Assembly (NCBI GenBank): GCA_023139255.1
Contig: JAGLNY010000087.1
Coordinates: forward strand, 1 to 10,779
Direction of reading: 5' to 3'
Source: Spirochaetales bacterium
GTDB taxonomy: Bacteria; Spirochaetota; Spirochaetia; JABMQR01
Length of the DNA: 10,779 bases
Of this stretch, positions 7,540-10,779 are shown one piece after another. Numbering within the stretch: position 1 is the stretch's first letter; each line of letters begins with the position of its first letter. The translations under genes were made by a program, and so were the position numbers. The notes below the pieces were generated by a model. It did no database searches. It was not told the origin of the DNA and saw only the letters and a program-made list of their open reading frames with translations.

Positions 7540-7580
7540 TGATAAACCCTCTGAGAACCGCACCGGGGTTCTATGGAACT

Positions 7581-7609
7581 ATTATAGGATCCGAAAGCGG
7601 ACAGAAAAA
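7581..7609 (-). promoter_or_regulatory. Putative promoter of the lipocalin-like gene
   Basis: On the minus strand a perfect TATAAT occupies 7586-7581. The -35 region at the expected spacing (7609-7604, TTTTTC) is poor. Transcription would begin near 7574, leaving about 35 bases before the TTG start and only about 11 before the GTG, which supports the TTG. The rest of the gap (7610-7749) shows no gene and no clear terminator. Confidence 0.45.
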
Positions 7610-7749
7610 TAGTCTTATTGTATCAAAGCACAAACCGCCTGTTACTGAATGATAGGAAAAGTTATATTCCCTGTCAATAGAGTTCACTGTTACATACTAC
7701 CTTAATTGTCAAAATATTGTGATTATTCCCAACTTCACAAAGGGTACTT

Positions 7750-9135
7750 TTACAATCTTGTCTCTCTAGCCAACAATTTCAATCTCTGAAGGTCATCGCG
7801 TGTTTGACCCCGCCATTCTGTCGGGAAAAAAAGATTATTATGATAGAGCGGCTCTTCAGCAAGCGGAAAATCGCTCGTTTCTACGGCATCTTCCCACATT
7901 GGGGTTCCGGGAACCGGTGAATATTCCGCAATCGATACACTTACCCCAGCTTCTGCTGCAATCCTGATGGAATTCTCAACTTCATCCGCACGCTGTCCAG
8001 GAAGGCCGGCAAGAATATAGACAGGCAGGTCTTTCTGTGAAAACCCGGCTCTATACAGCATCCGTATTGAATTATGAAACTGATCAGTTGAGAATTTATG
8101 ATCATGCAAAGCATGAAATTCATCAGAAGCTGACTCAAATCCCATCCGTATTTCCTGAAAACCTGCCCTTTTCATAAGCAATGCACTCTCATCATCAATA
8201 TACCGGATATGTACCGCATTAGGGGTATAAAATGAGATCTGCATACCGGAACGAATCACCATTTCCAGAAACGGGAGAAGAACCTGCTCCTTATTCACCA
8301 GAAGTGCATCATCATAAAAACCAAAATGCGATATTCCTTTCCTGCGATATAGTTCATGGACAACAGTAAAAGCCTCCCCTGGATCCCCTTTCCTGAATTC
8401 AGGATTAATCAGGTCTGATGCGCAATAGTCGCAGTGAAGTGGACAACCGGTATTAAGCCGAATTACTCCGGCTCCCTGACCCCAGAAACCTGAATCAGAA
8501 CCAGTCATATCAGCAGCCCTGGGATATAGCGGGATAAGACCGGAAGGTACGGGAAATCCTTTATCAGCAAGATAGGTTTTTATCGGGTCAGGATTATCTC
8601 CCTTCACCACAAGATCAGCACCTGTTACTCTCATAGCATGCTCCGGCATGAGTGAAGCATAAATTCCGCCAATAAGAATATGTGCCCCAGGGGCATGTTC
8701 CCGAACAAGTTCTGCCGTTTCAACGACCCCCTGGTACCAGTATGTCATCCCGGAGGTTATGCAGACTATATCAGGTCTGGCTTTTCTAATTTGTTCAGCA
8801 AGCACTTCTTTCAGAATTCCATAGCGGCTGAATCGTCTGGGTACCTCTCTTACCTCCTCAGGAAGCGGGACTTGTTGCTCAGGAAGCAGATATTGCTGCT
8901 TGAAAAATTTTCCCGTACCGTTCTTCTTGCGTTTGGGGCGGCCCAGAACTTTCGTTGTTGCCGGATCTTCCCAGTCCAGGGCATTAATATATGCTGTTTC
9001 ATACCCGGCTTCACGGAACCAGGAAGAAAGCCGTATCAGCCCATAGGGTTTAAGAAAAAGATCATACAAGGCAAAGTCAAATACAGGGGGTTGGATAAAT
9101 ACCACTTTTGGTTTTTGGCTTAACACAGATTTCAT
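7750..9135 (-). CDS. Radical SAM protein with N-terminal B12-binding-like domain
   Basis: The protein has 461 residues from the ATG at 9135. Residues about 10-190 form a Rossmann-like domain of the B12-binding type (VVFIQPP, then PDIVCITSGM and HILIGGIYAS), but no DxHxxG cobalamin-ligand motif is visible. The radical SAM TIM-barrel follows, with the cluster motif C231-x3-C235-x2-C238 (CPLHCDYC), then FGFYDD (271-276), MGFESAS (331-337), ILAGLPGQ (374-381) and EYSPVPGTPMW (404-414). It would cleave S-adenosylmethionine reductively at a [4Fe-4S] cluster; the substrate is unknown. A Lys-rich GRPKRKKNGTGKF stretch (65-77) lies in the N-terminal domain. The frame stays open to 9237, but that would run into the tRNA gene, so ATG 9135 (or ATG 9153, six residues longer) is preferred. 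Neither has a good Shine-Dalgarno. The gene stands alone and is divergent from the tRNA. Confidence 0.88.
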   Translation of the reverse strand: MKSVLSQKPKVVFIQPPVFDFALYDLFLKPYGLIRLSSWFREAGYETAYINALDWEDPATTKVLGRPKRKKNGTGKFFKQQYLLPEQQVPLPEEVREVPRRFSRYGILKEVLAEQIRKARPDIVCITSGMTYWYQGVVETAELVREHAPGAHILIGGIYASLMPEHAMRVTGADLVVKGDNPDPIKTYLADKGFPVPSGLIPLYPRAADMTGSDSGFWGQGAGVIRLNTGCPLHCDYCASDLINPEFRKGDPGEAFTVVHELYRRKGISHFGFYDDALLVNKEQVLLPFLEMVIRSGMQISFYTPNAVHIRYIDDESALLMKRAGFQEIRMGFESASDEFHALHDHKFSTDQFHNSIRMLYRAGFSQKDLPVYILAGLPGQRADEVENSIRIAAEAGVSVSIAEYSPVPGTPMWEDAVETSDFPLAEEPLYHNNLFFPTEWRGQTRDDLQRLKLLARETRL

Positions 9136-9159
9136 GATATGAAAGATTATCATACTATC

Positions 9160-9188
9160 TTGAACTAACAAAGTATTTCTGCTAGTGT
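9160..9188 (+). promoter_or_regulatory. Putative promoter of tRNA-Cys
   Basis: TTGAAC (9160-9165) is followed after 17 bases by an extended -10, TGCTAGTGT (9180-9188, TGnTAnnnT form). Start of transcription would fall near 9195, giving a 5' leader of about seven bases before the tRNA. It lies back to back with the radical SAM gene start. Confidence 0.45.
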
Positions 9189-9201
9189 ATGAAACTGCTA
9201 C

Positions 9202-9273
9202 GGCGCCGTACCCAAGTGGTAAGGGAGAGGTCTGCAAAACCTTTATGCACCGGTTCGAATCCGGTCGGCGCCT
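9202..9273 (+). tRNA. trnC: tRNA-Cys (anticodon GCA)
   Basis: A full cloverleaf can be folded by eye. The acceptor stem GGCGCCG (9202-9208) pairs perfectly with CGGCGCC (9266-9272). The D arm is CCC/GGG around AAGTGGTAA. The anticodon stem GAGGT/ACCTT (one G-T pair) closes the loop CTGCAAA, with anticodon GCA at 9234-9236. The T arm is ACCGG/CCGGT around TTCGAAT. The discriminator is T (9273), the expected U73 of tRNA-Cys. The CCA end is not encoded (TTA follows). The 3' side is followed directly by A+T-rich DNA with a gene of different composition, so this tRNA may be an island attachment site. Confidence 0.97.
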
Positions 9274-9325
9274 TAAGAAAATTTTTCATTTTTTTATAAC
9301 GAAAAGAATCAAGTACTATCTTTAC
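9274..9325 (+). terminator. A+T-rich gap with T tract after tRNA-Cys
   Basis: Just after the tRNA the sequence GAAAATTTTTC (weak self-complementarity) runs into a seven-T tract. This could release transcripts from the tRNA side, and the oppositely transcribed DUF2326 gene ends only 52 bases away. No strong G+C hairpin is present, so the call is tentative. Confidence 0.3.
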
Positions 9326-10779
9326 TCATTTATTTCCGATATCAACTTTAATACCTAATAACTTTTCAGAGTCTAAATCATCTGTAAGTGTTAAGATAGT
9401 GTTATCTTCAATAATTGATTTATATTCTTCCGAAGACAAATTTGCTTTAATTTCATTTAATTGATTCTGATTAACTGTTGCAATATACTGCTTATCATTA
9501 TTTGAAAAATAATTCCTGATCGTTTTAAACATAGCAGCTTTCTGACGTTCATCAATACCGTCGTAAAGGCGACTATCATGAAAAATAAAGTCGATATTAT
9601 GGTTTTGTCCTTCAAACAGAATAGATAGATCATAACAAAATAGTTTTACATTACTAATACCATCTGAACCATCTGACTCAATTTTCGGTTCAATATCAAA
9701 GACGAGTTGATTTTCACCTTCATTCGTATTAATTGTTAAACCAGCAACACTCTGGGGGTAAAATGTTTTTGCCAAAGCACGAAAACAATCTCGGATTTTT
9801 CTAGTATTTTCTTCAATTTCTACTAAGTAATTATCAGTAATTTCTGATAAATCAATCATATCTTTCTCAGTCTGACGTTCTTTAGATTTATATTCAGATT
9901 GTAAAACCTGATATTTTTCCAAATTTCCTTTTTCTGACTTTAACTCAGCAACTTTTTGGCTAAGAGAAATAAACAAATCAAGAGCCTGGTGTTTGCCTAG
10001 ATATTTCATTAATCCATCAAGCTTATCTTTCAGTAGGTTAGATTCTTCTAATTTATCACTATGAGAAAGTTTTAACAGGTTTCTCTGTTCAGATAACCGA
10101 CGAATTCTATTTGAAAGTAGCTTTCTATAAAAATCATCAATATCATCTAAAGTCTTCTTAACAGTTTCTGGAAATAAAACCTTTGATTCAGCATAGATAG
10201 CTTCTAAATCTAAACTACTCATTGAGGGGGTTATATTCAAACTTTTCTCAATGTTGTCAATATTGTTTTTAATAATTGTTATCTCATTATTAATGTCGAA
10301 TAATTTTTTTTCAATACTGTCCGCTTCTTTCTGAATGTCGTGATAATCATCTGCTACTTGAAATTTCTCTAAATCTTGCTCAATTTTGACAATCTTATCT
10401 TCTAGATCAACAAGAGTTAAAGAAACATCCTTATCCCCTGTAAAAAAATCGCGTAATAAAGAATCGTTTTTAAAATTTTTCTCTAAATTTCGTATTCTTT
10501 CTTGTTCTTTTCTTAAAATGTATTTTTTTTCAGCTAAATTGATATCTAAACCTATGAGAAATGAATTATATAGTAATGTTTGATATTCACTACCAATTTT
10601 ACCAGGCTTTTTACAATCAACATATGATTCTTTTTTTGGCCTTATAAAAAAAGGAATAAGAGAACGAAAGGATAGATAAGCTGTGTCTTCCGGAATTGAG
10701 AAACATAACTTTTCAATTTCCTTTTTAAATTTATCTACACTTATTTTCTCTAGATTAAAAAACACCTTTTTAGGTTTAT
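9326..10779 (-). CDS. DUF2326 SMC-like ATPase (ABC-three-component system type), N-terminus beyond window
   Basis: The frame is open through the right edge (at least 484 residues; the codons before GTG 10765 read KPKK), so that GTG is probably internal. Family proteins (COG5293, YydD) are about 550-600 residues with an N-terminal Walker A, which is missing here because of the window edge. Numbering from 10765: AYLSFRSLIPFFIRPKKE (29-46) is a family block; about 80-330 is Glu/Lys-rich coiled coil. The C-terminal DUF2326 half has SDGISNVKLFCYDLSILF (367-384, the region of the ABC signature) and IDFIFHDSRLYDGIDERQ (391-408, a Walker B-like strand), then YIATVNQNQL. Such ATPases drive ABC-3C systems, proposed biological-conflict or anti-phage modules with a middle component and a variable effector. 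The gene is A+T-rich against its left neighbours and would be the last of its operon, ending beside the tRNA. It ends in TGA. Confidence 0.85.
   Translation of the reverse strand, partial: KPKKVFFNLEKISVDKFKKEIEKLCFSIPEDTAYLSFRSLIPFFIRPKKESYVDCKKPGKIGSEYQTLLYNSFLIGLDINLAEKKYILRKEQERIRNLEKNFKNDSLLRDFFTGDKDVSLTLVDLEDKIVKIEQDLEKFQVADDYHDIQKEADSIEKKLFDINNEITIIKNNIDNIEKSLNITPSMSSLDLEAIYAESKVLFPETVKKTLDDIDDFYRKLLSNRIRRLSEQRNLLKLSHSDKLEESNLLKDKLDGLMKYLGKHQALDLFISLSQKVAELKSEKGNLEKYQVLQSEYKSKERQTEKDMIDLSEITDNYLVEIEENTRKIRDCFRALAKTFYPQSVAGLTINTNEGENQLVFDIEPKIESDGSDGISNVKLFCYDLSILFEGQNHNIDFIFHDSRLYDGIDERQKAAMFKTIRNYFSNNDKQYIATVNQNQLNEIKANLSSEEYKSIIEDNTILTLTDDLDSEKLLGIKVDIGNK

Noticed and set aside
9131..9143. 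Small inverted repeat (TTCAT-GAT-ATGAA) at the radical SAM start codon
   Set aside because: Five-base arms are too short to claim an operator; expected by chance in A+T-rich DNA.
9136..9237. N-terminal extension of the radical SAM reading frame to an ATG at 9237
   Set aside because: It would place coding sequence inside the tRNA-Cys gene, and the extra residues show no domain. Homology-like sequence begins at about 9115.
1..10779. CRISPR array, insertion sequence or integrase
   Set aside because: No regularly spaced direct repeats, no transposase or integrase motifs, and no terminal inverted repeats were seen in the window.

Overview
The window is bacterial, and it reads as chromosomal DNA of mixed ancestry. 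It has Shine-Dalgarno-led genes, overlapping operon genes, a canonical tRNA-Cys without an encoded CCA tail, and TGA used as an ordinary stop. No marker gene fixes the phylum. A free-living or sediment-type anaerobe (a spirochaete, clostridial or desulfobacterial lineage) would fit the gene content, but this is a guess. Base composition is patchy: the sugar epimerase (985-1860) and the right-hand end (9326-10779) are clearly A+T-richer than the rest.

Left part: the 3' two thirds of a class III PLP aminotransferase (1-915, +) ends inside a G-rich heptad repeat and converges on an A+T-rich LacX-type aldose 1-epimerase (985-1860, -). A 142-bp gap separates the epimerase from a divergent operon.

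Centre: a tight operon (2003-5206, +) encodes a GlpA-like FAD oxidoreductase with a C-terminal BFD [2Fe-2S] domain, a GlpB-like FAD/NAD(P) oxidoreductase and a small DUF1667 cysteine protein. Together they look like one electron-transferring dehydrogenase, classically for glycerol 3-phosphate, but no glycerol kinase or facilitator is present here. A fourth member, a Gfo/Idh/MocA oxidoreductase, is broken: an in-frame TGA stands where glycine is expected, the middle is deleted with a frameshift, and the 3' end is lost where the next gene begins.

Right part: on the minus strand lie a secreted AttH/CrtC-type lipocalin-like protein (5800-7539) and a radical SAM protein (7750-9135). A tRNA-Cys(GCA) gene (9202-9273, +) follows. 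Immediately beyond its 3' end is the C-terminal part of a DUF2326 SMC-like ATPase (9326 to the right edge, -), the ATPase type of ABC-three-component (ABC-3C) conflict systems. The tRNA 3' end, the composition shift and a likely defence gene suggest the edge of a genomic island. Its remaining components would lie beyond the window, so the most interesting system is only partly visible.
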